From positions 1 through 36,547 of IMG/VR virus record IMGVR_UViG_3300003322_000077: 36,547 nucleotides of DNA. One strand, written 5' to 3'. Position 1 is the stretch's first letter. The number at the start of each line of letters is the position of its first letter. This DNA is from a virus. Shown piece by piece: positions 28,115 through 36,547 of the stretch. The position numbers and the translations under genes are program-made. The notes under the pieces were generated by a model. That model was not told the origin of the DNA. It was given only the letters and a program-made list of their open reading frames with translations, and searched no databases.

Positions 28115-29751
28115 TACTGCCCCGGAAGTTGAATCCAGCCATTTTGCACGGCAAAGTTAAACTTTTGCTGGAATACCTTGCGCTCATTTGCCGGCATGGA
28201 ATCAACCATCTTCTTAGCTTCTTCCTTTGATTGGTAAGGAATCATGAAAAGACGCGGGTCATACCGCTTATTCCATTCCGTCTGGAACTTGCTATAGCTA
28301 CCGGGGCCGTTCTGATCCTTCCATGCCTGCCATGCTTCGCCCTTCTTTTCCTGTGCATCCACGTTGCCGGACAGGAGATCGATGATCCCCTTGTTGCCAA
28401 GCTGAGACAAAGCCTGGTTCGGATTCGTCTTGATCGCTGTTTCGAGAGTCGATTGCGCACCGCCAGAACCAAGATCCTTGAATTGCTGCATCGCAAGCTG
28501 ACCAGCGGCCTTATTAAACATTTCCTGCGAGGCAATCGACTTCGGATCAAAGATGTTTCCGAATGGCGAGTTAGCATTAGCCAGCTTCTTGGCCGTCAGC
28601 TTCCAATCGGCGTTAGGATCACCGGACTTGAACTCATTAAGCGTTTGGCGAAGTTCGCCAAGGAACAGTCGTTGATTCGGCGCAGCGCCAGCTTGTTCCT
28701 GCGTTTTCAGTCCCTGCTCTGCTTGCTGGCGTCCTTCAGTAGCCGCAGCCTCAGCCGTGCCGAGACTAGGCGCAGCGGCAATGCCGCCACCGCCCATCCG
28801 GCCTGTTCCGAGAGGGCCTTGATTGCCCCCACCAAGAACGCTTGCTTTCGGGACAATCTCCATCTGCTGCGTGTTGGGATTGAAAATCTGCTGTGTTTCG
28901 CCTTGCGCCGCACCACGAGCCTTTGCGCCTGCAATGGCCTCCGTCGCCCCGGTGTAGCCTGGAATCGGCATCGTCCCGATGAAATTGCCCTGCGCATCAT
29001 ACGCAGGCTGCATACCTTCACCGATATTCGGGTTCTGAGCGAGAACCTTTTGCGGGTTCAACGGATCTCGATACACCTGCCCTGCGCCGCCAGCCAAAGG
29101 CGCGATAAATCCAATTTGGGCCGCACGCTTGGCATTTACGTCTTGGATTTGCTGTGGCGTAAAACCTGCCTGCCTACCAAGCTGGGTTGCCTCCGTAGGC
29201 TTGTAGTATGGCGCGAGGAATTCCTTGGAATACGCGGCTGGGTCACGCAGGTATTCTTGCGCGGCCACGCCAACAGGAAGACCAGCAGGATTCAAAGCGC
29301 CGCCAGGTTGAAGTGGTGCAGGCTGTACTGATGCTTGCGGACTAGTGGCGCCCATCGCCTGCGCCAATTGTGCGGCGTTGGCATTCGTCGGTCCTACACC
29401 ACCTTGCGAATCTCCAAGGGCTGTAGCAAGTTGCTCGGTTGTCGGCCCGGATTGTACAGATGGCATTCCCTGACCCGTAAGCGTGGCCCATTGCTGCTGT
29501 CCAAGATTCTGCAATTCTTGGCTGGCCTGCTTTTGCAGGAGTGCCCCACCTAGCGCAGAGGCAAGCTGCGTCAAACCGGCCCCAATACCATAGGTCGGGA
29601 CGTATTGATACCCGCCACCAGCCGGCTTATAAGCATCCACATTGCCGCGCATGCCGCTCTGGATCAGCGCCTGTGCAAGTGCCTGCTTTGTCTGTAGGTC
29701 ATACAGATTCGACTGATATTGAGGGAGAACGGTAAAGCCGGAGCCAGCCAT
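28114..29751 (-). CDS. Internal virion / DNA ejection protein
   Basis: A 545-residue protein rich in Gln, Gly and Ala (YQSNLYDLQTKQALAQALIQ, GGGYQYVPTYGIGAGLTQLA). No enzyme motif seen. The composition and position between the Gly-rich protein and the transglycosylase match the second ejection protein of podoviruses. It probably forms part of the channel through the envelope during infection. Its ATG directly follows the stop of the previous gene. Confidence 0.75.
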   Translation of the reverse strand: MAGSGFTVLPQYQSNLYDLQTKQALAQALIQSGMRGNVDAYKPAGGGYQYVPTYGIGAGLTQLASALGGALLQKQASQELQNLGQQQWATLTGQGMPSVQSGPTTEQLATALGDSQGGVGPTNANAAQLAQAMGATSPQASVQPAPLQPGGALNPAGLPVGVAAQEYLRDPAAYSKEFLAPYYKPTEATQLGRQAGFTPQQIQDVNAKRAAQIGFIAPLAGGAGQVYRDPLNPQKVLAQNPNIGEGMQPAYDAQGNFIGTMPIPGYTGATEAIAGAKARGAAQGETQQIFNPNTQQMEIVPKASVLGGGNQGPLGTGRMGGGGIAAAPSLGTAEAAATEGRQQAEQGLKTQEQAGAAPNQRLFLGELRQTLNEFKSGDPNADWKLTAKKLANANSPFGNIFDPKSIASQEMFNKAAGQLAMQQFKDLGSGGAQSTLETAIKTNPNQALSQLGNKGIIDLLSGNVDAQEKKGEAWQAWKDQNGPGSYSKFQTEWNKRYDPRLFMIPYQSKEEAKKMVDSMPANERKVFQQKFNFAVQNGWIQLPGQ

Positions 29752-30537
29752 TTATTGCCCCATGAGATAACGTGCCAATGCGGCGTTATATGAACTATTC
29801 GGCGTGACCGTAGCGGTAGGGCGCTGGGTCTGTTGATACTGTTGATTCGTCTGGATCGTGCCTTGATTCTGGTCCGGCTGAAGCTGGCGAATACCTTGGT
29901 TGATTAGCTGTCCATACTGCTGTTGCGATAGACCATTACCACCAAACAGGCCAGCCCCACCAGAGCCAAGCAGACCGCCACTGCTGAATAGTGGCGCGCT
30001 AGTTCCAGTCAAAGAGCCGCCTGCCGCGCTACCACCAAAGAACCCACCACCGCCAAAAGTCGGCGCAACAGATCCGCCTTCAAAGATCCCAGGCAGAACC
30101 GAACTACCGACTCCACCGCCATATCCTGCTGCGCCACCTAGCGCCGCCTCACCACCCCCAGCGCCGCCCAACGCAGCGCCACCGCCTCCGGCACCACCTG
30201 CGCCCAACGCGCTACCAATCGCAGGTGCCGCAAACATGCCACCTACTACTGTGCCAATAGCACTACCTGGCTTGTCTGCAATGACATTCGAGATCTGATC
30301 TACACCAGGAACATACCGACGAACCGGGTTGATCGTCTTATCAACCTTCTCGAACGGTTGCATGACCTTAGACAGCCCAGTATTGACAAGGCGCGGAATC
30401 TCAACCGATGTGAGATTCACATACTTGTCGCCGCCAATCCATGCAAGCGGGTCTGTATATTTCTGGAACTGCTTGCCAACGTTCCCAAGAAGGGAATCGT
30501 GGTTTCCAGACGCGAAGATATCGCCAAGCCCGAACAT
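29752..30537 (-). CDS. Glycine-rich internal virion protein
   Basis: A 261-residue protein. The N-terminal third is ordinary (MFGLGDIFASGNHDSLLGNV..., INPVRRYVPGVDQISNVI), the centre (100-205) is nearly all Gly and Ala (GAGGAGGGGAALGGAGGGEA), and the C-terminus is Gln/Asn/Thr-rich. It is likely the small ejection protein, able to insert in membranes through its Gly/Ala zone. Starts by TAATG overlap. Confidence 0.7.
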   Translation of the reverse strand: MFGLGDIFASGNHDSLLGNVGKQFQKYTDPLAWIGGDKYVNLTSVEIPRLVNTGLSKVMQPFEKVDKTINPVRRYVPGVDQISNVIADKPGSAIGTVVGGMFAAPAIGSALGAGGAGGGGAALGGAGGGEAALGGAAGYGGGVGSSVLPGIFEGGSVAPTFGGGGFFGGSAAGGSLTGTSAPLFSSGGLLGSGGAGLFGGNGLSQQQYGQLINQGIRQLQPDQNQGTIQTNQQYQQTQRPTATVTPNSSYNAALARYLMGQ

Positions 30538-31751
30538 TAGATGCTCCGGTAATCAACCATCAACAGGCCACATGCATCTGTCACCGCATGGCTAGGCGCT
30601 TCTTGGGCTAGCACGCCGATCCTTCGCTTTTGCTCGAAGACATAGCGATAAGAATAAACTGGGGTTCCATTCCATTCACCGACCCGTTTAATATCGCGTT
30701 TCGTGCGAGCATCGGACATCAAATAGGCGGCACCAAGCGTACCACCAAGCCCCATCAGCCCACTAGTAAATTGATTTGCCCCTTGTTGGCGAGCATTATA
30801 TTGACCAAGTTGGCCTTGATATTGGTTATTAATATAACTTCCAATATCGGCAGGATTTACGCTGCTTGTAGCAGGGCCAGAATACCCTGGAATCATTTGA
30901 GCAATATAGCCAAGATTTTGATAAGGAAGCTGTGAAACACCAAGCATTTGCCCAAGTGTAGTATTTGCTTGGCCAACATTTCCAGCTTGTTGACCAATAA
31001 GCCCCGCCTGCTGGCCAATCAGCCCCTGCTGAGCCTGCATTTGGTTTAATCCAAGTTGCTGGCCTTGTGTAATTGCTGAGTTTGCAGCTTGGTTATATGC
31101 AAAATCCTTGTCCCGCTGGAAATTTCCCATCGCATTATTATAAGCTTGGGAACCCGGAGCAAGACCTTGGGCGGCAAGTTTAGCCTCTAATGATTCTTGC
31201 TGTTGAGCATATTGAGGGTCCAAATATGAGGCTGCCTGACGATAATATGCGTCCTGCCCAACCTTCATTGCATCAGATGCATTCAGTCCAGACAGTTGAT
31301 TGCCAAGAGACCCTAATTTTGTATTCAGATCATAAAACTCATTACCATTTGAATTTAACGCGTGATAAATATCACCCTGTGAACCAGAACTATTTAATAC
31401 GTTTGAAAGTTGCTGGTTTAGTATCCCTTGAAGCTGAGGATTTGCACTTACATTCGTGCCATAGATCGGAGCCCCGGTTTGCTGGTCATACCCAGTAATA
31501 GAACTGGTTTGCGAACCAAACGGGTTGGTGTAGTTGTTCAGATTCAGTGCTTTATTATAAGCGCCGGTCTGCTGATTCATTTTCGTCGCAGCGTCAGCCA
31601 CGACATAAGGATCTGGCGCAGATGGCGAAGAACCACCACCCTTTCCGCCGCCGATACCTTCCAATGTTTGAGGACGATTTTTACCGAGAGCCTTGCGGAA
31701 GGCTTGGATCGGGAGATCCGGATACTCCAAGGAAGTCGAGTAATGCCGCAT
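30537..31751 (-). CDS. Virion protein with C-terminal chaperone-like segment
   Basis: A 404-residue protein. The body is Gln/Ala/Asn-rich and helical (QQEQLEAKL-type, LNQMQAQQGLIGQQAGLIGQ repeats). The last 60 residues, SDARTKRDIKRVGEWNGTPVY then YRYVFEQKRRIGVLAQE and LLMVDYRS, resemble the intramolecular chaperone (S74-type) end found on tail proteins. It lies first in the ejection-protein block. Its start (ATG 31751) lies 71 bases inside the acetyltransferase gene with a weak ribosome binding site, so the true start could differ. Confidence 0.7.
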   Translation of the reverse strand: MRHYSTSLEYPDLPIQAFRKALGKNRPQTLEGIGGGKGGGSSPSAPDPYVVADAATKMNQQTGAYNKALNLNNYTNPFGSQTSSITGYDQQTGAPIYGTNVSANPQLQGILNQQLSNVLNSSGSQGDIYHALNSNGNEFYDLNTKLGSLGNQLSGLNASDAMKVGQDAYYRQAASYLDPQYAQQQESLEAKLAAQGLAPGSQAYNNAMGNFQRDKDFAYNQAANSAITQGQQLGLNQMQAQQGLIGQQAGLIGQQAGNVGQANTTLGQMLGVSQLPYQNLGYIAQMIPGYSGPATSSVNPADIGSYINNQYQGQLGQYNARQQGANQFTSGLMGLGGTLGAAYLMSDARTKRDIKRVGEWNGTPVYSYRYVFEQKRRIGVLAQEAPSHAVTDACGLLMVDYRSI

Positions 31752-32172
31752 AGTATTTGCCTGTCAGGAACCGGCATTCTTCTTTGAGCATGCCGTAGAT
31801 AATCATGTCTGTTCCATCGGCACAAGCGGCGCGGAGTCGTCCCTCCTGCTTGAAGCCTAGATGCTCATCGAATCTTTGAGCATCCTCATTGTCTGCCCGG
31901 ACTAATCCGGTTATCCGGTTGCATTTTAGCTGAATAAACGGATATCGGAAACAAAATGAAAGATATGCCGGCGTCATCCACTGGCGAGAGCCATCAGATG
32001 CCACATGCATCATCACGTTGTGGCCTTCATGGTCCGAGAAAACGACTCCTGCAATCAGACGATTGTCGCTCTCCAAACCAATACCTATTGCGCGTTCAAA
32101 TGGCTTTTCATTGAGCTTGTCAGCGACCCAATGAACGACCTCATCCGAGTTGTAGAGAACAATGCGCTTCAT
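31681..32172 (-). CDS. GNAT family acetyltransferase
   Basis: A 163-residue protein starting [20 protein letters not shown]. The fold signature is [15 protein letters not shown], then [20 protein letters not shown] (acetyl-CoA-binding region) and [20 protein letters not shown], as in RimJ/RimL-type N-acetyltransferases. Such genes are common within podovirus structural blocks, with unknown substrate. The ATG overlaps the HNH stop as ATGA. The last 24 residues overlap the next gene in another frame and may be a non-conserved extension. Confidence 0.82.
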   Translation of the reverse strand: MKRIVLYNSDEVVHWVADKLNEKPFERAIGIGLESDNRLIAGVVFSDHEGHNVMMHVASDGSRQWMTPAYLSFCFRYPFIQLKCNRITGLVRADNEDAQRFDEHLGFKQEGRLRAACADGTDMIIYGMLKEECRFLTGKYYAALLDFLGVSGSPDPSLPQGSR

Positions 32173-32807
32173 GCGTCTACCCGAAAGTGCCATGTTCGGG
32201 CTCTCTTAATTAAAGATGACATTGCCAGCGAAAACCCATAGATCTTAGTCGCTTGTATTGTGGTCATACCGTTTCTCATGTTCCAGTATGCCTCAATCAC
32301 AATTTCCACAGGCCATGTGGCTCGAATCTTATTGCGCGTAGCCTGTCGAGACTTCATATTTCTATCTGCTGTGTTTTCTGCATTTGTTCCTAGCCACAAA
32401 TGATCTGGATTGACACAGGCTGGATTGTCGCAGGTATGACACACATGCAAATCACCAGGATCACCTTTAGATAGTTCATATGCAAATCGATGCGCTAATT
32501 TTGCTCGCCCCCACCTACCATAGCCGTCTTTGTTCTTAAGGCCGGTCCATATCCAGCAGTCCCCTGATTTGTCGACCTTTTTCCAGAAGGCATCGATATG
32601 ACGCTTTAGATCTTGCTTTACCCCTTTCCTGGGCTTCCAGTTTTCACGACCAATAGCGACGCTATAACACTCAGTGCAGCCGCCACTACGGAACCTAGGA
32701 GCAATATGTCCGTTTGGGCATGATTTTCCGGTCCAGTAGTGGCTCAAACCAAGAGCAACCGCCTCTTTCTTGCTTAATGCAAGCTTCTTGCCTCTGAAAA
32801 ACTCCAT
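32169..32807 (-). CDS. HNH endonuclease with zinc motif and C-terminal HTH
   Basis: A 212-residue protein. An N-terminal zinc segment (SCPNGH at 29-34, CTEC at 44-47) precedes the HNH_3 core: [20 protein letters not shown] (121-140) and NAENTADR, with H124, N133 and H136. Residues about 160-205 ([20 protein letters not shown]..., [11 protein letters not shown]) look like a helix-turn-helix for target recognition. AAGAGAACATC precedes the ATG. It lies between the tail stabilisation and GNAT genes, as an inserted homing gene. Confidence 0.9.
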   Translation of the reverse strand: MEFFRGKKLALSKKEAVALGLSHYWTGKSCPNGHIAPRFRSGGCTECYSVAIGRENWKPRKGVKQDLKRHIDAFWKKVDKSGDCWIWTGLKNKDGYGRWGRAKLAHRFAYELSKGDPGDLHVCHTCDNPACVNPDHLWLGTNAENTADRNMKSRQATRNKIRATWPVEIVIEAYWNMRNGMTTIQATKIYGFSLAMSSLIKRARTWHFRVDA

Positions 32808-32871
32808 GATGTTCTCTTAGCGTTTATAACGCATAGAGATTATCACAGATATTACGACTATACAATGGTCG
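32808..32871 (-). promoter_or_regulatory. Possible promoter before HNH gene
   Basis: On the minus strand TTGTATAGTCGTAAT resembles the shared TATAATCGT element of 9012 and 11914, with TATAGT as -10. Alternatively TTGTAT and GATAAT are 15 bases apart. Homing endonuclease genes often carry their own promoter. Weak call. Confidence 0.25.
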
Positions 32872-34416
32872 TCAAAGTATGCCGCCGTCGCTCATCAGGT
32901 AATCCGTGCTGGCCCAGTTCACAGAAGCATCGAGAGAACCGATGCGGAAGTGGATAGCGGCGGAATAACCTACGCCAGAGATGTATTGCCAATCCTTTCG
33001 GACTAGAGAATCAGTGCCCCAAATAGCGTTATCCCATAGCCCAGCATCCCAAATACCATAGGTCGGCTGAGAGAACCCAGGAGTGCCGACAGGAGGCGTC
33101 GTATCGTAATCGACATTGAGACCCATCTGAATACCAGGGGCCCCATTCGTCTGAATGATCGGACGAGCCATGACCCATTGCTTTAGCTGGGATGATCCCA
33201 TGTAGGAGAATGCCTGCAAAGCTTCGCCCACAATAGCCGATCCGTTGTCGTCATAGGAACCGTCCCATGCGCGAACAACGACGCCATTACCCCCATAGAA
33301 TGGTTGCTCGTTAAACAGGTCCCAGCAGTTCGCCGCCCATCCTGTAAAGCGACACCATGCTCCCGTGATGGTATTCATCACATATTGCTCCTGATTCCCG
33401 ACTGATACAGGGATGTTCAGGAACAGCATGTTATTCGTCGGAAACAGCATCGTCTGCCAGCCGAAAATACCGGCATACAGACTTGTCGCTACGTTGATCT
33501 GACCATCGATTTTTCCGGTCAAATTCACCTGCGTATTGACGCGAGAAGATGCGAGGGCTTTAGTGAATGGTGCCAGCCCATCACGCCCGATGTAGACCAG
33601 ATCGCCACCCATCTTCATGAGACAGCGTGTGGCCATCGGCGCACCGAGTTTCCAGACGCCTTTCTTACTAAATGTCGTAGGTTGGCTAGGATCAGAGCCT
33701 TGGTAAATCGCCACTTCACCCTGATTCGTCACGAAACACAGGTAATCCGTCATACCCGACGAATCACCAGCATCTACCGTCCAGACACCAAGAGCCACCA
33801 GATATGAGCCACGTTGGAATACGGGCGTCAGATCAAATGCCGTAGCTGCGCCCTGGATCGCGCCAACCGCCAGATACCAAGCCGTTAAAGACTGCTTCTG
33901 GATCATCCATACCCGATTCGCATATCGGTCGATATGGATCATGTCCTGCGAATTTGCTCCGGTAAGGGCCATCGCGGACCATGTAGTTCCGTCATAGATG
34001 CGACCAGAGTCCGCACCATTCACCATCAACAACTTCACCCCGCCAGAGTTTGCAAAGTTGATGTACTGCCACTTGTCGTTTGTCTGACTAGTCAGGACCG
34101 GCGCACCAACAGCGCCAGGCGATGTCACGTCATAGACATTCCCCCCTGCCGCCGCAAACATCTTGTTTGTACTGGCCGTTGGGTTGTAGACCATCAGGCT
34201 ATTCACCTGATTGCCTAGCCCGGTTGCCCAATTGGTTGAGCCTTGCCTAAGCTGAACGCTTGTCGTCGCAGGAAAGAAGTTTTGCAGGATAACAGCGTCC
34301 TGCGGGTCCATATTGGCGATATTGTCACGCGCATTCCACCCGCCAGTCGGGGCCGGAATAGACGTGGTGCGCGAGACTTGCTGGCGCGCAATTTGGCTTT
34401 GAGCTTTGCGTACCAT
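32872..34416 (-). CDS. Tail stabilisation protein (P22 gp10-like position)
   Basis: A 514-residue beta-rich protein. The N-terminal SRTTSIPAPTGGWNARDNIA then MDPQDAVILQNFFPATTSVQ is a widely conserved start of this podovirus tail protein. The interior has repeated aromatic/Gly strands (VWMIQKQSLTAWYLAVGA, FCWDLFNEQPFYGG) suggesting a beta-propeller. It would close the tail hub after the adaptor. Starts by TAATG overlap with the adaptor gene. Confidence 0.8.
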   Translation of the reverse strand: MVRKAQSQIARQQVSRTTSIPAPTGGWNARDNIANMDPQDAVILQNFFPATTSVQLRQGSTNWATGLGNQVNSLMVYNPTASTNKMFAAAGGNVYDVTSPGAVGAPVLTSQTNDKWQYINFANSGGVKLLMVNGADSGRIYDGTTWSAMALTGANSQDMIHIDRYANRVWMIQKQSLTAWYLAVGAIQGAATAFDLTPVFQRGSYLVALGVWTVDAGDSSGMTDYLCFVTNQGEVAIYQGSDPSQPTTFSKKGVWKLGAPMATRCLMKMGGDLVYIGRDGLAPFTKALASSRVNTQVNLTGKIDGQINVATSLYAGIFGWQTMLFPTNNMLFLNIPVSVGNQEQYVMNTITGAWCRFTGWAANCWDLFNEQPFYGGNGVVVRAWDGSYDDNGSAIVGEALQAFSYMGSSQLKQWVMARPIIQTNGAPGIQMGLNVDYDTTPPVGTPGFSQPTYGIWDAGLWDNAIWGTDSLVRKDWQYISGVGYSAAIHFRIGSLDASVNWASTDYLMSDGGIL

Positions 34417-35117
34417 TAGATCGGCCAGGAACCGGACGGGACCAATACCCCGGGAAAAATATCGTAACGAGCGGAACCCATGTTGATGATGTCCTTGGTT
34501 CCGTCACGGGCATAGCAATCCGCTAGGAAATCTTCGTAATCCGCGAATTCCTGCGCATACTCTAGGCCTTTGGCCTTCTTCCAGCGCCATTCAAGACCGA
34601 GCTTGAATAGATCCTCTCGTAGCAGGATCGTATCGCTATCCATGATGAAGCGGTTTTGCCCAACTCCACCAGCGGACTGGCACCAGTTTTGCGTGGTGTA
34701 TTGGAACCAGCAATGTTGTCCTACTGCTGGAACCGGGAAGAATAGTATCTGGTCGCCCTGGATGATGAACTGATTCCATGGGCCGGCGAATACAGCCGCC
34801 TGAACCTGTTGGTAACGCTGAGGCGTCATCGGCCCATATACAGGACGGCGAAGATCGCGGTTCCAGATCGTATCGTTGAGGATATTTTTCATCCCCGGCG
34901 CGATGGTAGAAACAAGCCCCTGAAGCTGTATAGCAGTCGTCAGGAACGTCGCTTCTTTCGTCAGGACCTGCCAGTCCTTATTAGACAGCCATTCACCCTC
35001 CTTATTGGCGAGAGCGACTAGCTGTGTAATGGCCGGATCGGTTGATTGTGCCGCTGCGCTGGGCGTAGGCAAATTAACACGCTGGGCCACATCCTGAATA
35101 ATGGTCAGGCAGGTCAT
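34416..35117 (-). CDS. Head-tail adaptor protein (P22 gp4-like)
   Basis: A 233-residue protein. The helical N-terminal part (DVAQRVNLPTPSAAAQSTDP, LVALANKEGEWLSNKDWQVL) followed by the beta segment QGDQILFFPVPAVGQHCWFQ and a helical LEWRWKKAKGLEYAQEFADY is the recognised layout of podovirus adaptor proteins that attach to the portal. The neighbour downstream is the stabilisation protein. It would link portal to tail. Confidence 0.82.
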   Translation of the reverse strand: MTCLTIIQDVAQRVNLPTPSAAAQSTDPAITQLVALANKEGEWLSNKDWQVLTKEATFLTTAIQLQGLVSTIAPGMKNILNDTIWNRDLRRPVYGPMTPQRYQQVQAAVFAGPWNQFIIQGDQILFFPVPAVGQHCWFQYTTQNWCQSAGGVGQNRFIMDSDTILLREDLFKLGLEWRWKKAKGLEYAQEFADYEDFLADCYARDGTKDIINMGSARYDIFPGVLVPSGSWPI

Positions 35118-35122
35118 ATTCT

Positions 35123-35758
35123 TTACTCTTTAGGCGGGCGTCCACGGCGCGGCGCACCGATAGAATCATCCTTGATTTGGCGCTGCAAGTCCATAATCAC
35201 AGACTCCAAATCCTTAACGCGCTCTTGCAGGTCTTCGTTCTGCTGTTGCAGCGCGGAAATCTTCAGTGCTTCACCAGTGCCGGTATTAGCCAGCTTCACG
35301 GCTTCCTGTGCCCGATGCTTGATTTCACGGCCACCCATGCCAAGACGGGCAATCGTTTCTTCATTCGCTTGCGCCAGCACTTCAAGACTCAGGATATTCA
35401 GGCCCTTGCAATTGGCGATTTCAGCCGGCGTAAAGAGATGCGGCAGCATGGCAAGCGGCGTGCCTTCTACCGGAAGCTCCTTGCCTTCCTTATAGGCTTG
35501 ATAAGCCTTACGGATCTGCGACACGACTTCCACGTCAAAAGCGCCTTGACGCGAAGCATTAGCCTTCTTTTCGATCCAGTCTACAGCGCGATCCTCATTG
35601 GAATCACGCGCCCCGTGAGGCGTCACAATGATCCAATCCACATCCTTATAGACGATCCGGCCAGCCTCGATACTCGCTGTGCGATCTTCCTCCGTCCGCG
35701 TTTCAAAGCGGATATGCGGAAGAACTTCTTTGCTCATTACGCCTACGCCACCATACAT
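35123..35758 (-). CDS. Virion-associated protein with coiled coil and AT-hook-like end
   Basis: A 211-residue protein (MYGGVGVMSKEVLPHIRFET...). The N-terminal 130 residues are mixed, with TPHGARDSNEDRAVDWIEKK; residues 160-195 form a coiled coil (LKISALQQQNEDLQERVKDL), and the C-terminus GAPRRGRPPKE has the R-G-R-P core of an AT-hook. It is conserved in place between head decoration and adaptor genes in podophages. AAGGAATCAATC precedes the ATG. It may touch packaged DNA; this is inference. Confidence 0.65.
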   Translation of the reverse strand: MYGGVGVMSKEVLPHIRFETRTEEDRTASIEAGRIVYKDVDWIIVTPHGARDSNEDRAVDWIEKKANASRQGAFDVEVVSQIRKAYQAYKEGKELPVEGTPLAMLPHLFTPAEIANCKGLNILSLEVLAQANEETIARLGMGGREIKHRAQEAVKLANTGTGEALKISALQQQNEDLQERVKDLESVIMDLQRQIKDDSIGAPRRGRPPKE

Positions 35759-35800
35759 GATTGATTCCTTGGGATGAATTATTGAGTTTTATGTTTCGGG

Positions 35801-35823
35801 AAAAAGGGAGGTGTTTAGCCTCC
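35801..35823 (-). terminator. Intrinsic terminator (second of tandem pair)
   Basis: On the minus strand GGAGG/CCTCC (35823-35819 with 35811-35807) with a 7-base loop is followed by CTTTTT (35806-35801). It lies ten bases after the stronger hairpin at 35839-35856, between the decoration protein gene and the 211-residue gene. Confidence 0.75.
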
Positions 35824-35832
35824 AAGTCCCAA

Positions 35833-35856
35833 GAGAGAAAGCCCCCGAAGGGGCTT
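35833..35856 (-). terminator. Terminator-type hairpin (first of tandem pair)
   Basis: On the minus strand AAGCCCC-TTCG-GGGGCTT (35856-35839), a UUCG tetraloop hairpin with a 7-bp stem, followed by a T-rich TCTCTCTT. Very stable; with the next hairpin it probably reduces transcription past the head genes, as high-copy capsid and decoration messages need. Confidence 0.8.
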
Positions 35857-35870
35857 CCGTTACTGCTCCA

Positions 35871-36547
35871 TCACGTAATTGCGCCCTGAGCAAACGGACG
35901 ATCAATCACAACCAGGTTCCAGAAGTTGGTGCCGTCATTCCGAGTACCCGTCACCGTCACCGAACCCGTTGCCGTGGCGTTGTTGTTCATCGTCACAGTA
36001 CGGTTATCCGGATCAATTGCGGTAATCGTGGTCGAGGCCGGGATGCCCGTACCCGACAGCGCCATACCAACAAACCAGCCATCCGTGCCGCCTTGCGTGG
36101 TGCGAATGGTCGGCGAGCCGTTGGTGGTTTGGGTATTGGTCTTTGCGACCGTGGTCGTTGCAGCAGCAGCCACACGAGCATTCAGAATCTGCTTACCAGC
36201 CGAGTTTGCACCCAGTTGGCCGGCAGCCACGATGCCGATAGCAGCCGCAGCAGCCACCGAAGCCGACGACCATGCCAGAGCCTGACCTTCGATCAGGAAC
36301 CAGCCATATTGCACACTGGTAGACGATGCAACGGCATTCAGCGCCAGAGCAACCGGGACGCCTTGGTTAGCCGTATTCGGCAGCGCCACGATTTGGTTTG
36401 CCGAATCCCAGGTCACGGCATGACCCACATTCAGAGCCGTCGAAGCAGCGATCTGAAGATAGATCAGTTCCTGACCGCCGTAGTACGGGTCCACAACGGC
36501 CAGGGTTGCGCCCAGCTTATGAGGTTGGAAGAAGTTGCCAACGGGCA
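35871..36547 (-). CDS. Head decoration protein, main part
   Basis: Residues 14-238 of the decoration protein whose start is at 55 across the join. It is Ala/Thr/Val-rich and beta-rich: VGHAVTWDSANQIVALPNTA, then AAAAAIGIVAAGQLGANSAG and IPASTTITAIDPDNRTVTMN. This composition is typical of capsid surface or cement proteins located just after major capsid genes in podoviruses. Within the window a GTG at 36494 could be mistaken for the start, but it has no ribosome binding site and the frame continues upstream to the join. Confidence 0.78.
   Translation of the reverse strand, partial: PVGNFFQPHKLGATLAVVDPYYGGQELIYLQIAASTALNVGHAVTWDSANQIVALPNTANQGVPVALALNAVASSTSVQYGWFLIEGQALAWSSASVAAAAAIGIVAAGQLGANSAGKQILNARVAAAATTTVAKTNTQTTNGSPTIRTTQGGTDGWFVGMALSGTGIPASTTITAIDPDNRTVTMNNNATATGSVTVTGTRNDGTNFWNLVVIDRPFAQGAIT
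36533..36547. repeat. Terminal direct repeat, copy 2 (circular join)
   Basis: Identical to bases 1-15. See the first copy for the meaning. Confidence 0.85.

Noticed and set aside
28231-29331. 366-codon plus-strand open frame
   Set aside because: Shadow of the 545-residue ejection protein; composition is that of an antisense frame of Gln/Ala/Gly-rich sequence.
29900-30298. Proline-rich plus-strand open frame
   Set aside because: Antisense of Gly-rich coding sequence; the many Pro residues are a direct product of GGN codons on the other strand.
1-36547. tRNA genes, CRISPR arrays, insertion sequences, integrase and att sites
   Set aside because: No cloverleaf with a T-loop consensus, no regularly spaced repeats, no transposase or recombinase motif was found by reading both strands; a tRNA scan could still change this.

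Overview
The window is a complete or nearly complete genome of a tailed phage with a podovirus-type (short, P22-like tail) gene set, assembled as a circle. The first 15 bases are repeated as the last 15, and one structural gene reads in frame across the join, so the unit is about 36,532 bp. H-NS-like, Lar-like and other small proteins of Burkholderiales type suggest a betaproteobacterial host; this is inference from protein style only. No integrase, DNA polymerase or RNA polymerase was seen.

Layout. A divergent control region (16845-16987) separates two transcription units. Rightward (16988-22780) is a compact early-type operon: small unknown proteins, a lipoprotein, an ERF-type annealing protein, an SSB-like protein with a DDDIPF tail, a Lar-type zinc protein, DNA-binding proteins and a secreted glycine-rich protein. 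Leftward, from 16844 down to 1 and on around the circle from 36547 to 22781, run a small Cro/repressor-like protein, a replication protein and its partner, a VRR-NUC nuclease, a Ref-like nuclease, an H-NS-like protein and many tiny membrane peptides. The packaging and head genes follow (small-terminase candidate, large terminase, portal, zinc ribbon, scaffold, major capsid, decoration). The neck/tail genes (adaptor, stabilisation protein), the ejection proteins including an 829-aa protein with a lytic transglycosylase domain, the tail fibre and the lysis cassette (GH108 endolysin, holin) come last. Head, ejection and lysis proteins therefore belong to one very long leftward programme, punctuated by tandem terminators at 35801-35856 and one at 9867-9893.

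Most genes overlap by ATGA, TAATG or TGATG, so translational coupling is the rule. Three free-standing HNH endonuclease genes sit between other genes.

The most unusual content is non-coding. Three intergenic blocks (11184-11631, 12813-13269, 15706-15954) contain dense complementary segments that fold well only as leftward RNA. The first holds what looks like a type I hammerhead ribozyme (11517-11582), joined by two bases to a domain closed by a perfect 17-bp helix. The second holds a compact RNA with a three-way junction, a possible 7-bp pseudoknot and a terminal U-run. The third is a highly paired leader upstream of the replication gene.
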